From contig CM072161.1 of the NCBI GenBank assembly GCA_036850595.1, positions 14,465,812 through 14,529,811 of the forward strand: DNA of 64,000 nt. The letters run 5' to 3'. Source of the stretch: Rhyacichthys aspro (lineage: Eukaryota; Chordata; Actinopteri; Gobiiformes; Rhyacichthyidae). Both the position numbers and the translations under genes were made by a program. Shown here one piece after another: positions 41,122 to 54,158 of this stretch (position 1 is its first letter; every line of letters starts with the position of its first letter). Below the pieces are notes generated by a model, which saw only the letters and a program-made list of their open reading frames with translations, had not been told where the DNA came from and searched no databases.

Positions 41122-41716
41122 CTCTATTTCTGTCACAGACTTTTTGAACTTACGCGGGTGGAGGACGAGAGAAGAAAAAATACTATTAAAGCATTTCCGG
41201 TTTTGTTATCGTAGCGTGAACGTGTTGCAGTAAATTACTTTTTATTGTTTCTTGACTCAATACGCAAATACATTTAAACACAAAACAATAATAACATCAC
41301 AATGAGTCCATTCTGTGGAGAAAATTAAGTAAAACTGCCGTGTTATTTGTTAGGTCTCTTGCTGCTCAACTCTTCACGGAAGTTAAACTATCTTGACACA
41401 TTTGTCATCTTTGTGAAGCAAGAACCGGATGCCTTGTGTTAAAGTTGCTGTAAAAGTATTATTGTTACTATTGCTATTATTAAAACATTATTCATTCTTT
41501 AGTTACGTTCTAGATAGGCATTATATATATTACAGTTTATTTTAATTTTATCTATTTAAACTTAACGGGTCTAAAGTTGGTCGCTTCTAATTGGACAGTA
41601 ACCAGGAAGTCATGTGGAAGCGGGAGATGACAAAAAAATAGCAACGCAAGTAGCGAGTTCTTCATGTTGTTGGCGTTTAAGGGTGATCTGGGAAGTTTTT
41701 TATTTGTTCTCTCAAG
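41122..41716. promoter_or_regulatory. Shared divergent promoter region of mis18a and haus1
   Basis: The two start codons face away from each other with 595 bases between them. Both 5' UTRs and both promoters must lie here. The sequence is AT-rich, with no clear TATA box or CpG island. Confidence 0.6.
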
Positions 41717-43835
41717 ATGTGTGAGAAGATAAAAAAGGTAAAGACTACTTTCTTTTTTTAACCAGGGAGCTGAACGCATTCAAGTGCTGTTTTAGTCTAA
41801 TTGTGTGATGTCTATTGTCAGGTCAACAGCTGGCTCAGTGCTGTGTTTGGGGAACAGCCAGTGCCACAGTTTGAGGTCAACACTAGGACCGTGGACATAC
41901 TCTATCACCTGGCTCAGTCCAGTGAAGCCCGGTGCAGTGACACCGAACTTCTCATTGAAGATCTTAAACAGAAAGCATCAGAGTATCAGGCAGATGGTAA
42001 ATAAGTGAGATATATACTTAGAATGTATACAAAACAGCCTTATCAAACTCTATATAGCTCAAGGGCTACATAAGTGAATGAGAAAGTGAAAGATCAAAGA
42101 TATTGGTAATTGACAAGCCTTCATCCATCAATAAAAATGAATATAACACCCTAATTGTATAATATTGTATCATGTGGCTCCCTTTAAAGCATAAGATTTG
42201 CCTATTCACTTGTCACTTGTATATTTATTTTGACCTCTTACCCTAGAGGTGAGAGGTAGTTTCATGTGTGGGCTTTTGCTTGCTTCCTAGTCACCACTAA
42301 ATATAGAGTATTTCTCTAGAATTACTTGCAAAGCAGTGCCAATCTGTTTTTCACTATTGTCATCTGTGTTTCCATCATCTAGGAGCTCATTACCAGGATG
42401 TTCTCTTACAAGGTGTTGGCTTGTCTTGTGCAAGCCTGTCAAAGAGCTGTGCTGACTACCTGTCCACTTTAGTGGACAATGCAATGATACTTGCTACCAG
42501 AGACACGTCACTCGGCAGGTACACTGTTACTCCCCAAAGGTTTTAATCCAGAGTAAAACATATTGCAAATTAATTAAAAGCAATTAAATAATTATATATT
42601 GTTCAGCTTTCTGCCAGCAGTGAACAATCTGACCAATGAATGTCTGCAGTCAGAGAAGACAAACAAACGGCTTGAGAGAGAACTCAAGGCTATCCGGAAA
42701 AAACTTGGTACCACTCTGGTTCTCCGCAGTAGCTTACAAGAGTAAGTACAGATTCAGTCAAATTAAATCAATATTTTGATGTAGTAGTAATAGTTTATGT
42801 ATTTTTTAACATTTTACCTCCTAATTGCAGCCTTACTTGTGTATTTTTAGGGATATTAACAAAACTATCAAAACACAGGCTGTGGAAAGTGCAAAAGCAG
42901 AGGAGAGGTTACTCAATATGGATTTTGTGACCATAAAGACAAAAGAGCTCAGCCACAGAAGGGAGAGGGCAGAGGTATGTTCAAAAAAGTCTGCTCTATG
43001 GCATAACCAGTATTGTCAGTGTCATACCCACAGCAAGCTCATGATCTGTTTGCTTTGTAGTATCTTACGGTATTGAGTCTGCTCTGGGGAAAACACAGTG
43101 TGGAGTTACAAATATCATTTTGCTCAAATACACTGGTTTGACCCAGGGATTTACTTTAGGTGTGCATCACGTTATCATTTAGAAAAGATGCTTATGATGG
43201 GTCCAATAGTTGAAACCCTGTAGGGAATAATGGTCAGAGGCAGCGGGCACAGTGTCAAAGAACTGTCTTCCTATCAATCCTGCAGGCTCAACTTTTATCC
43301 AGGAACATGGACAAGTCTCTAACCCACCAGGCCATTGAGCAGCTCTCACAGGTACATCAACTTGTTACACTAACTTTTTGAATATAAAACACCTTCTGTT
43401 TCAGGGTATTGAATGTATCATTGTTTTGTCTTTATGCAGGAAGTCACTGCACTGAGAAAAGAAATAGTTCCCTTAAAGAAGAAACTGGAGCCCTACATGG
43501 ACTTGAGCCCAGTGCGTTGATACTGCTTTTTAAGTCATAGTGGGGTTTTATATAGTCCGTTGTCTGGATATCTACCATATATATTACAAGAAATTCATAA
43601 CCATTGGATAAAAAAATCAATCTGGTTTGCTAATAAAGTCTTTCCATGTTATTTGTAACAGAACCCGTCTCTTGCTCAAGTGAAAATAGAAGAGGCAAAA
43701 AGAGAATTGGTGAGTATTTAAAAGGTTTATTGATGTCACATTTAAGAACTGCATTTAGGCCATTAATGCTCTATTGATTCTTTATTTCAGGCATCGCTTG
43801 ACTCCAAACTAGAAATGGACATGGAGTTTAAATGA
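41717..43835 (+). CDS. haus1: HAUS augmin-like complex subunit 1
   Basis: Nine exons: 41717-41737, 41822-41996, 42383-42518, 42607-42741, 42851-42974, 43286-43351, 43440-43511, 43662-43709 and 43791-43835, in phase throughout, 273 aa (human 278). Diagnostic segments are VNSWLSAVFGEQPVPQFEVN, LIEDLKQKASEY, RDTSLGSFLPAVNNLTNE and the near-identical NPSLAQVKIEEAKREL close to the C-terminus. Most of the protein is predicted coiled coil. Family role: augmin binds spindle microtubules and recruits gamma-tubulin for branching nucleation during mitosis. In human the gene is on chromosome 18, so its position in this block differs. The first exon encodes only seven residues. Confidence 0.96.
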
Positions 43836-43875
43836 AGGTGTCACATAACATTTCCTGTGTTTTTTCCATTTGAAA

Positions 43876-43881
43876 ATAAAA
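43876..43881 (+). promoter_or_regulatory. haus1: haus1 polyadenylation signal
   Basis: Canonical AATAAA 41 bases after the haus1 stop codon, implying a very short 3' UTR. Confidence 0.75.
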
Positions 43882-44387
43882 GTATGCTTGTATCTCATTT
43901 GTATTGCGGCCTGTGGTACCTTTGAACAAAAGGGATTTTTACACTTGGTTTTGATTCAGCCTTATCAAACTCAGCCTATTGTTTACATTACTAGAGTTTT
44001 TTTAATTTTCCATTTTTTTGAGAAGTACATGAAATTAGTGCATTTCAGCCCAGTTGTTTGGTTTGAGTCCACGAGCTTCCAACCCACTTCCTTTTTGGTG
44101 CAAAACATCATTAACACTATCAAATGTTTAGTCTTTATTTTCTACATTGTTATTACACATGTGTACATTTACTCATGTTCACTTTCACCTGACTATTTGA
44201 TCAATCTGGTGTAAAAACATATATGAAAGGTTTGACATTGACAACAAAATTCCTCAGGCTTTTGGGAGGATAACTGCACATGAAAGGGGCTTGGAGCCAC
44301 TCCCGGGCGCCTGAAGCTAAAGTGCAGAGAATGGTTTTGAACTAGGAGGCCCAGTGTCTTATTTTGTATGCTAAATCTCACCCCCTC

Positions 44388-44561
44388 AGTGCCTCCTTCT
44401 GCTGCGTCTCCGCTGGGGGACCAACCACGGATGCCCCAACATCTCTGTCAGCTTGACTCTTGTAGGTCTGACACGCAGATTGACTGGTTGCCATGGAGGG
44501 GGTCCTGGATTTAGGAAGGGGAGCAATGTACTCAACAGGCCCCTATTGACAAGAGAAAAGA
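44388..44561 (-). other. Possible unassigned terminal exon
   Basis: On the minus strand a pyrimidine tract ends in caatag at 44562, followed by about 160-175 bases open in two frames. One reads PVEYIAPLPKSRTPSM and onward; the other reads NPGPPPWQPVNLRVRPTRV and onward. Both end at stops within a few bases of each other. GC content is above the surroundings. I recognise no family in either frame and no convincing upstream exon joins in phase. It may be a lineage-specific gene, a remnant, or chance. Confidence 0.2.
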
Positions 44562-45404
44562 GCCAGTTTGAAGATTTTGCACCATTTATTAAAAACTTCT
44601 AAGAATCCTAAATAATTATTTGACATAATATTGTTTTATGAGTGATTTCACTAGAAATAGAGACAATCATTTCCGAAATTTCTAGTTATTACTCTCTTTC
44701 ATTTGTGGTCTTTAAACAGTCTTCTTCTTAAGTCACTGTAAAAACGTTCTTCTATTGAATCATAATACAATATTCAAAACAAACTGGCGACAAAAAAGGA
44801 GCGTCCAACTATTTTGCCCTGATCCAAAAGGTAAACATGTGCCTCTTCTGGGTAAAAGGGGCTCCAGCAGTGCGTCATTCCACTGAGTGGTGTCGACCCT
44901 CTTCCCTCTGAAATAGTTTTATCTGCCACGCCCACTCCATAATTTCCTCTCAGCTGTTACTGTAAGTCGCTTTCAGTTTCCTCGTGTATCCATTCACACA
45001 AATCTGAAGTCTTTAACGGCGCGAGGTCTGGTTGGAAGTGTTAGCCCGGGTCGGAATACTCACTCCGTCTGTCAGTCCTCAACAACTTGTTGCGCAGCTG
45101 CTATTTCCAGCCTCCTCTGGTCCATTACTGCGAGCCACGGGGAACAACCTACACACTGCTTACCGCTTCATCTTCTACTCAGTGAATTTCTTGGAACTGG
45201 GGAAAAATATGAAGAAATCAGTGACTGCGCCTTTGAAACGACACTAGGCTAACTCACAAACTCATTGAGGCTGACAATCGCGTGCTTGTAATGGAGCGTT
45301 TGTACACAATATTGTGTACAAGATAGTTCAGAAGCTGTTAAATGGACTCTCTAGTGCGCAGTGAAGTTTCTTTAATATGATTACAGAGTCAGGAGAAGCA
45401 AGTC

Positions 45405-48347
45405 ATGAGCTGGACGCGTCCTGGACACGGACGGGACTGGGGCCTTTTCTACCTGACTCTACTTCTTTGGGTCAGGCGCATGAACGGATTGGCTGACTTC
45501 TCAAGTAAGATGATGACGATATCACTCCTGAAGCATCTCATCATATCATAATTGCATATATACTGTCAGAGATGAGTGTTTTATCACAGCTTTATTCCAT
45601 ATTCCAGTCTTGTTTTTGTTAGTGGTAATAGGCCTGTGGTATATTCACTTCTATCTCTATGTATTTGAATGCATTTTTGAAACATTGGGCATTAGAAAAC
45701 TGCTTTTATGATTTAAGTTACATTTATTACCAAAACTTTGTTATTTGATGTAAAATTGATTCATTGGGGCCAAATGTGCTGTATATTACACCAAAAACAT
45801 TTAATTTGGTCATATATCAAATGTCACCAGTCTGATGATGCGTTTGTGTGTTCCTCTGCCACAGACTACTTGTCCAGAATCATCACCAGTCACTCAGCTC
45901 ATGCCTGTGACGGACAGCCCCTGCGTCTCCACTGCCCGCGCCACTCCACCATCTCCATCCAGTCGGCCTTCTACGGCAGCGGTGAGGCGCGGCTGTGCAG
46001 AACACACCCAGACTCTTCTCATAGAGATCGTAACTACAGCTGCTCTGCTTTTACTGCTCTACAGGTGCCCTTTATGTATGGCTTGTATGCAACATTTCAC
46101 TTTAAGTGGTCAGCAGTGAGAAGTAGGAATTTGGGAATTATTAGATGTTTTACAAGTGAATATGGGCTGCACATATGTCCTCAGGATTTGTCTCAGTGCT
46201 TAATGAAAATGCTCATCACTATTGACTTATTCATGGAAATATTGGTCTGGATAGAAAAACCCCAATACTTACTAGTATTTACAGCATATAGAAGCTGTTA
46301 TTTCATATCGGCACATTGCAATCCCAGTTCAAATATCATTAAAAACAGACATTTTTTGCTTTGCAGAAGCTGCTGTCCGAGTGTCAAAGCCACAGAGATT
46401 GTCAACTTTCTGTTAACCACCTGCTGTTCGGGAACGACCCTTGCCCCGGCACCACCAAATACCTCCACGTGGATTACAAGTGTAAACCGAGTAGGTCTCT
46501 GCACTCTTTACCTCCACATACATTTTCAACATCATATATTTCAAAACTCCTCTTGATGCTTTTACGCAGAGAGTGTACCAGATCCACAGCTCCACACAAA
46601 AATACAATTCCGCTACTTTCCCACCGTTATGTGACGCTCCACCTCCTCATTATTTCTGCCTTTCTCTTCCCTCAGCTGAACACAAAAGACATGTGGCATG
46701 TGAGGGAGAGACCATGGTCCTGCGCTGTAAGCCCCCCAAGGTGCTCAACATCTATGCAGCTGTCTACGGTAGAAGCCTTGGTCAGAGTGACACCTGCCCC
46801 TCAAACCTGACAAGACCACCCCCATTTGGTGAGTCAACAGGATGCTGCTGTTGTTTATTTTAATAATATGGTCTATGATAGAGTTGTTTTTATCGCAGCA
46901 AAATACAAAGTGATGCATTCACAGGCCAACTACAAATGAGCATTAGACACATTCACTAAAAGTATCCCTTTTTTGCTTTAGAGTGTCTGAACCATGAAGC
47001 TGTGCAGTTAGTGTCCAAGTCCTGCTACAGCAAACAGAAGTGTGTTGTTACAGTCAGCAACGAGACCTTCAGGGACCCCTGCTTTCCAGGAACCAGGAAG
47101 TACCTCAGTGTACTCTATTCTTGTGGTGAGAGTCTTATTGCTTTCCCATACACATTATTCCATGCCCCGTGACACATTAAAATAGGAACAAGAGGGAAAC
47201 GACAACAGGAAATGATGTCACGTATGTTCTTGTTTTTGTCTTGTACATTTTGTGGCATGTTACCTCAGTACATCTACTGTTTCCCTCTGTTGATTCTTAT
47301 CTGCTGGTCTCAACCATTGGCTGTTCTTATCACACCCACTAAAACAGTAGCTGGGAACAATACACTGTAAGCTCCACTTTGGCTGAAAGGCTGACTTCCT
47401 GCTAAACTTCCTGTGATTGGCACAAATGCCAATGAGCTCATGCGGCTTCATTGTTCATGGATTATGCTCGATATCAGATTTGACTTTAGTCTGCCGCTGA
47501 AATATTTTCTTACATGTTCACTTGGCACCATTTCATATAGACATTAGTATGAGGTAACCTTTTGGAATAGCACACTTTGGCACAATATAGTCATACTTTG
47601 AATATGTAAAAAGTTTTTATCCATAACATTAAGCACTGTTGTGTTTTGTAGTACCACAGAGTTTACTGAGGGAGGCAGACCCCAGCATATTTAGCTCCAC
47701 CTCTCCTCCTACTGTGGACAGAAAAAAAGGTAAATCCACTGTTGTGGTTTGACATTTTCTGTGGCATTTTCTTCCTTTTTCCCTTTATCATACAGATGAA
47801 GTAGAACCTTTCCCCAAAGGCTCAAGAAGGCCAGATGCCACAGGAGCTATGATGAGCAACTCTCTCTTAACCTATGCCTACATCAAAGGTAAGGATTACG
47901 CACATGCATGCACTCATGAATGCACACAGAAGCCTAATCCACTGATAATTACAAGTCTGTCTTGTTTTCTCTACAGAGCATTCAGAAATGGCTGCATTGT
48001 TGTTCACTTCCAGTGTGTGTGTAGGTCTTCTCCTCACACTGTTGGCTCTATCTGTACGGGTTACCTGCTGGTGGCACCGGCCCAGAGATCATAGACCTAC
48101 ACCAAAATGTCAGAGGCCTGGCCGGTTGTCCCGGGAGGATGATGACAATGAGGAAAAGGAAGCTAGTGAAGATGAAGATGAAACAGAAAGCTCTTTAATC
48201 TCAGCCACAGAGAGGAAAACAATGAACTGCTGGGAGGAAGTGACTTTTGTGAGTGAAGCGGCTGAACGGGCCGAGAGGATTGAGCGCAGAGACATGATCA
48301 TACAGGAGATCTGGATGAATGCCTATCTGAATGGCAGCTCATGTTAA
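45405..48347 (+). CDS. eva1c: Eva-1 homologue C, SUEL-lectin membrane protein
   Basis: Eight exons: 45405-45504, 45865-46064, 46367-46490, 46676-46828, 46982-47125, 47652-47729, 47796-47888 and 47977-48347, in phase to 420 aa (human 441). The N-terminus is a signal peptide (GLFYLTLLLWV core). Two galactose-binding SUEL-type lectin domains follow at about residues 40-140 and 148-240; both have the Cys pattern and the I-[QY]-x-A-x-YG motif. A transmembrane helix is at about 303-324 (LLFTSSVCVGLLLTLLAL). The tail has an acidic run, then the conserved EVA1 end AERIERRDMIIQEIWMN. Family role: cell-surface receptor binding Slit and heparin in axon guidance. I chose the second ATG, because an upstream ATG at 45376 is out of frame with the signal peptide. 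Confidence 0.95.
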
Positions 48348-48817
48348 CTCGTGAACTGTGACACCACTGATACCATTCTGAACACTTATGTACATTACTA
48401 TGGTATATTTAATTTTCATGACTTTCAAAATATTACATTTCAGAACAATGAAACACACATTTATTAAAACTAAGAGGACAGTGTTTATGTCTAGGTTTGG
48501 GAGTTCTACTGTGGCACAATTTTAATTCTGTGGTTCAGTCTTTATTTATTCATATTCACCACCAAATTAAGCTGGAAGTCAAAACACTGTTATTCTAAGG
48601 GCATCTCAATCATAATGAATCATAAAGCTATGAACTGTGTGTATCAATATTATATGCATCCAAAAATATTGATAAAGAACTAATTTCCAAAGAGCACTTT
48701 GTGATCTGTATTAAGTCTTAGATTTCTTATTTTGTGGGCAATTTTTCTTACGCCCCAACTTTCAGCCACAATATATGGAAAACGAAAAACCTCCTAATTT
48801 ATAAGTCTTTTAAAAAC

Positions 48818-48938
48818 AATAAACAAAATTAAACTATAAGAAAACTGGTGTAGCATCCTTGTCTGTCCACTCAAGGCAATGTTAAAATGAGTCCTTGCTA
48901 CACTTTCTTTCTGAGACTTTGAAAGGGACCACTTTATT
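48818..48938. promoter_or_regulatory. Facing polyadenylation signals of eva1c and cfap298
   Basis: A plus-strand AATAAA at 48818-48823 can end eva1c. A minus-strand AATAAA at 48933-48938 can end cfap298. The two tail-to-tail transcripts would then stop within about 100 bases of each other. Confidence 0.5.
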
Positions 48939-49260
48939 ATTGGAGTTATATAATATAATAAGAATGTATTAATTTCACAAGAGAAACACATAACATGACA
49001 CTTTAATGTGTTTTCACAGCTTTTAAACACTATATCAAACGTATGTAATGAATGTATTCAGACACACTTTGAATTTGAACAGCGTAGAGTGCAAGTCCCC
49101 ATTAAATGCACTGGCTTTAAGGACAAGATACTTTTACATGTATGTCAAAAGACTACACTGTAAAAAGACTGTGATAAGACATTGTAGTCCATTCAAAAAA
49201 ACTTTCAAAGCAAAGGCAGCAGGTCCAAAGAGCACCTTTTTTTTGTGGATGTAACTGTCT

Positions 49261-51040
49261 TTATCTCGGCCCCCATTTGATGTTGGTTAGGCCTTGAAAT
49301 TGTCTCTTGAGAGTCTGTCTGTCCGACCACTCAGAGTCCAGGTAGCTGTCATCATCTGCCTCCTCCAGTTTCTAGAAATACACCAAGAGAACAGTTGTTA
49401 CTTTACCGAAAGTATTAAGTTGGTGGTAAAATATGACTTTTTACATGACCCCACCTTAAGGTCCTCCTGTCTCCTATAGTAGTGCATCATCATCTGTTTG
49501 TGCTGTTCCTCAGTGACCAGTGGCTCTCTTGCTGGTGCCCCTTGGCCTTTCTAAAAGACAAGAACAATGCAAGGTGTAAAAATTAAGTTCATAAATTACT
49601 TTAATACATTTGGAGGTATGTCTCTTACCTTTTGGATTTTGACTACAAGCTTTGTCTTTTCATTTTTGCCAACGAAGTCCTGCAGTTTTCTCCCTCTCTG
49701 CATCTCTTTGGCCGCCCACCACAGCTGGCACTCATCCTCAGGAATGACCTGAAGAGATGCCTGATGCAAACAAACAAAGAAAAAAGCAAATAAACGTGTA
49801 TGATTTAGGCAAAATATCAGAACATGACTTTAAGTGCAAAAAAGCTATTGTGAAACACCTACATTTAAGGAATAAATTGAGTATAACTTGAGTTGATTTA
49901 TGAATGTGGCAGAATTATTTATATATATGTTATTATTATTTGAAAGACAATAAGAATGATTTCAAGGCTTCATTATCTTAGTGACAATAGTGTTTTCATA
50001 AAAATCCTGCATATTATTTTCTTAAAGTCTGTGGTGTAGTGAATATTTAAAACAATAATAACTAAGCAATAAAAATGTAACTAAAAGTATGAACTTTTAA
50101 AACAATAGTTACCTGTGTTCCAGAAAGGTCTTCTCTGTCCTCCATCTCCATCCTGACTGGATCGTGTGGAGGCAGACCCATTGGATACACAATCATAACT
50201 GCACCTCTCAGCTGATCAAGGGCCTCTTTTACCATTTCCATGGTGACGCAGACATTAGCCTGAACTTGTTTCTGAAGCAGAAAGGGGAAGCTGGATTAAA
50301 TAAATAAGTCTCCAAAAGTGAATAACAAAATTCTTCTGCACCTTGGAAATGAGTGCCTTTGCTTCATCCACTGTTTTCATCAACACCTCTTTCATTTTGT
50401 CATTTGGAGCTGTGAGCAATAAAAATTAAACTGTTATACTAAAAAATGTGTGTAAGATGCAAGAACTTAGCTAACTATTATGGTTACAGCTTACACTTTT
50501 AAAATGTCTTACCTTGTCCATTTCTCCTGCCAATCTCATCCTTCCTAAGTACTGGCCCTCCACTAGGAATGCACTTCTCTTCCCATTCATCTTTGAGTTT
50601 CAGATCCACAATCTGATCCTCTGTCAGGCCCTGCATGTTGGGGGGCAGTGTGATGCCATGATCTGCCAGCTCAGAGATTTCTGGAGGAACACATGACTTT
50701 TTTGTTATTTTATCTCTACAAAAAGAGATTCCAAAGATGAAAGCTGTTTAATAACCCATATAGATAAAATTAAAATCATTTAGCAGCAAATTAATATTTT
50801 ATCCCTACTCACGAAGCTTATTTCCCTCGCCATGATTGTGAGGCTGAATAGACCACAACAGAGCGTTTGATTTCAGAGAGTACTGAGGATATCATTTTCA
50901 CCTGAACATATTCTTTCCACTTTGAGTCTCCCATTGTAAATGTCTGTAATTTGCTGGATGACGGTCTCCAGAGGCACGTCCACTGTGGTGTTGAACAAAA
51001 ACTGGCTTTCATCTCCACGCTTTACATGCAGCTGCACCAT
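49261..51040 (-). CDS. cfap298: Cilia and flagella associated protein 298
   Basis: Seven exons: 50902-51040, 50513-50680, 50342-50409, 50113-50271, 49629-49760, 49455-49550 and 49261-49371, in phase to 290 aa, the same length as human CFAP298 (C21orf59, zebrafish kurly). It starts MVQLHVKRGDESQFLF. Other diagnostic stretches are YNGRLKVERICS, RGAVMIVYPMGLPPHDPVRM, CQLWWAAKEM, VGKNEKTKL and the C-terminal end IKWGPR. There are no membrane segments. Family role: cytoplasmic factor needed for assembling dynein arms and for cilia polarity and motility. It is transcribed in the same direction as synj1, whose 3' end lies about 0.7 kb upstream, and is tail to tail with eva1c. Confidence 0.96.
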
Positions 51041-51700
51041 TGTGTTGTCTTCTCCTCACTTTATCCCCTGGAAAGATGTTTCAGGAACAAAGTTGAATGC
51101 CGTATTAACGCTGAGAATCCTACTGGTGAGTTTGGGACGCGGTGTAACCATAGCAACAGAAGTGGTTGTAGACACTTCCCGAAAAAGCCGATGCTAGCTT
51201 TTAGTGCTAACTCACTAGCTAATGTGTTATGTAGCATGGATTTAAGACCATGGTTCTCACAATACAGCAATAAATGCCCCTTACCTTACCAATAAGACGA
51301 CAACACAACAATCCTAGAGAAATCATTAACTAAAACTGTTAGGTAAAATCAACATAGTAAGATAAAAATGACAGTAGCTTCTTCTTCTTCTTTTGGTGGT
51401 TCAGAATATTCCGGTTACAGTGCTGCCCTCTAGAGGTAAAAAAAAAAAAAGAGAACACGATAAAGGAGCATTATTTACGGAAATGTATGAATTATTTCAA
51501 AAAGGTGAATAGACTGCCTTCTTTCAGTTACTTGGTACTGTTCATTTTTAGGCAATTTTAGATCTTATCTTAGCTAAATAAAGGAACACTACAAGTGTAA
51601 CATTACATGATACTCCAGCCTTTGTAAAAAAAAACAAAAAAAACAAAAACATTTAGTGTATTTTTAGTGGCATACAAAGAAATTATATGGAGTCAAACAC
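51041..51700. other. cfap298 promoter region and spacer to synj1
   Basis: About 660 bases between the cfap298 start codon and the inferred synj1 3' end. It contains a short tct-rich tract (about 51379-51395) and a ctgccctctagagg motif at 51423-51436. No gene is seen. Confidence 0.5.
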
Positions 51701-51709
51701 CAGTCAGTG

Positions 51710-54158
51710 TTCAGGTAAACGTACATTTATTTTGCATACATACAACATAAACAGTTTCATACATATTGTGCAATCAGCTGTGCACTTAAAATATGGAACC
51801 TTGGATATTAGGCTGAATTGCAGCTCCACGTTTCACTTGAATACATACAGAATATGTCCAACAACACAGACTTATTTACTATGGATTATAGTCATAAAAA
51901 GGGACACCGATCACACAAAAGGAGCAATATATTTCCTGTAAAATCTCATTTTAAACATGACATGACATAAAGCGCTGGCTAGTCACCTACTGTTAATGCA
52001 AATACAGTGCCTACTGAACACACTTGGATTACACAGGGGATATGATTTAAAGATGAAAATGACTTCTACATCTGCATGTAAGCAAAGGCAACAGTAAACA
52101 CCTGCTTACATAGCTACTGCTCTAAGCGCAGTGATAGAAGATTATTGTATTTTACAAAGTGTTTAAACAAAGCACATTAGCGTTGTTAGCAGGTACTTTT
52201 TTTAGGTCCAATATTTTATCCTCCATGTACCATCATAATGATTTAAACTGTTGTATAATTTCTGAAATGAAAACACCACCTGCTGGGACTACAACAGCTG
52301 ACCTGTTGTATGTAGGATCATAAGTTCACTGACCCATGAGGAACTATTGCTCATCGTCACCATCAGCATCATCACCGTTGATACTGACACAGTAAATCTG
52401 ACATGCCACCACTGATGTCACCTCAAACAAACCTAAAGGGGCTTGGTAACAACAAATGTTTACTACTGGAAATACTGTACTGCATGTGGATCCAAACACT
52501 TAGATGAGAGAACAACCAACACACTGCAATTTCATTGAATCTGAAAAGTAGGCCATGGACACAACATATAGTCAACTAGAAATGATATCTGGGGAAAACA
52601 TTGGAGTCAAGTCAAGAGAATTAGCAGTCTTCAAATAACTGGTAAAGATATAATTTCAGTTTTGTGTAGTTACAAAGCAACTGTCATTCACTTGGTGAGT
52701 CGTCTTTAAAACAAAGGTCCTTTGTTAACCTTTTTGCATACAGTGATGCCCATCTCCTGCCCTTACGGAACTGGTGAACAGAAATGTATTGTTACATACT
52801 AAAGGGACTGAATGCAGAGTTTGTTGTTCCTGAAACTGTAAGCAAATACACAAAAAGACTTCCTGAGGGAAGGGTTCACTCTGTGCAATTCCACTGCCAA
52901 CTCTGCACGCACTCACAGCCAAGCACAGCACAATCAAATACGACAACAGACTGCACCTTAAACACAACACATTACTTGGTACCACAGTGTCAACAATAGA
53001 TTTGTATGGTGACTTTTTAAAAATTAAACATTTGAAATAAAGGAAAATAAAAACAATCTCTTTTTAATGCATGGCATGTGCTGGTGACATGTCCACGGAT
53101 CCAGATCCCACAATCTTAACAGTAGCGTAACACATACACACCCACAACACATTCTCTCAGTTTACAATAGTATTGTATTCTGCTTTGGATAAATCAAAGT
53201 CAAGATCACAAAAATTAAAAAGTCCTCCAATCATCAGTTTCTCAATTAACTGTCTCACTGCTATCTACAATAATGAAACTAAGATATGGCATTTTAGTGC
53301 ATTCCCATTACACAAGGTTAACACAAACACACACATTTAGTGTATAGTTTCCATATTTAAAAGATATTTATACTTAGCACTGTGTATCACTTTGATATAG
53401 AGCTATAAAATATATTTAGCGAAGCGTAACAGCCCATTGACATATAATAAGGACAGCAGAAAGACCAAATTGTTTATCAAGTGAGATGACGTTCAGTCTA
53501 GCGGCAGTAAACAGTTTGACAGACACTGACTCATACTGCTGTTGCTCACCATAGCATCAGCAAGGAGGCAATGATAAGATCCAGTGCAAACTAAATTACA
53601 TTCATGATAAAAGTAAGCCTAAGATTTCCTTTTCAATTTGGTCACATACAACAAAAAATAAAAGAAACTGCAGAAAGCAGCAATGGTAAATGTAAAACCT
53701 GCAGTGCATAGCCTTCAACTAAAAAAACCCACATAATAGGAAATTGCCATCCATTTCGGGATTGCCTCTATGCATATGAAAAGGTAAATCAGGTAAAGTG
53801 ATAAATATGACCCAAATGCAATTGATACTTAACCTTGAATGCAGTGCTGATATTGCACACTTTGTTTGTGTGTTTAGATACTTTGTGAAGTCATATAATG
53901 CAGACACAGGCACATTTGCTGCCATTAAAGAAATATAAACATCAGAATGATTCATGGTAAAATAAATGCTGATATTGTGGAATGAGCAACTATCTCTTTA
54001 ACGCATACACTTCTCATGTTCCTGTGATATTTTAAACCCTTTTCCAAGACTCATAAGATAATCTTGACTTCTTAATACTGTCTCTTTTGTACATAAACAC
54101 ACACATTTACACAACATTATAGATCTCTATATCTGCATATGCCCTTTACACACTGAAC
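51710..54158 (-). other. synj1: synj1 3' untranslated region
   Basis: Non-coding AT-rich sequence follows the synj1 stop. A minus-strand AATAAA at 51726-51731 is the most distal good hexamer before cfap298, implying a 3' UTR near 2.4 kb, in keeping with a neuronal transcript. Shorter forms are possible. Confidence 0.5.

Noticed and set aside
41122..41136. Five-codon upstream extension of mis18a
   Set aside because: It would begin with GTG, not ATG; the ATG at 41121 has a good context.
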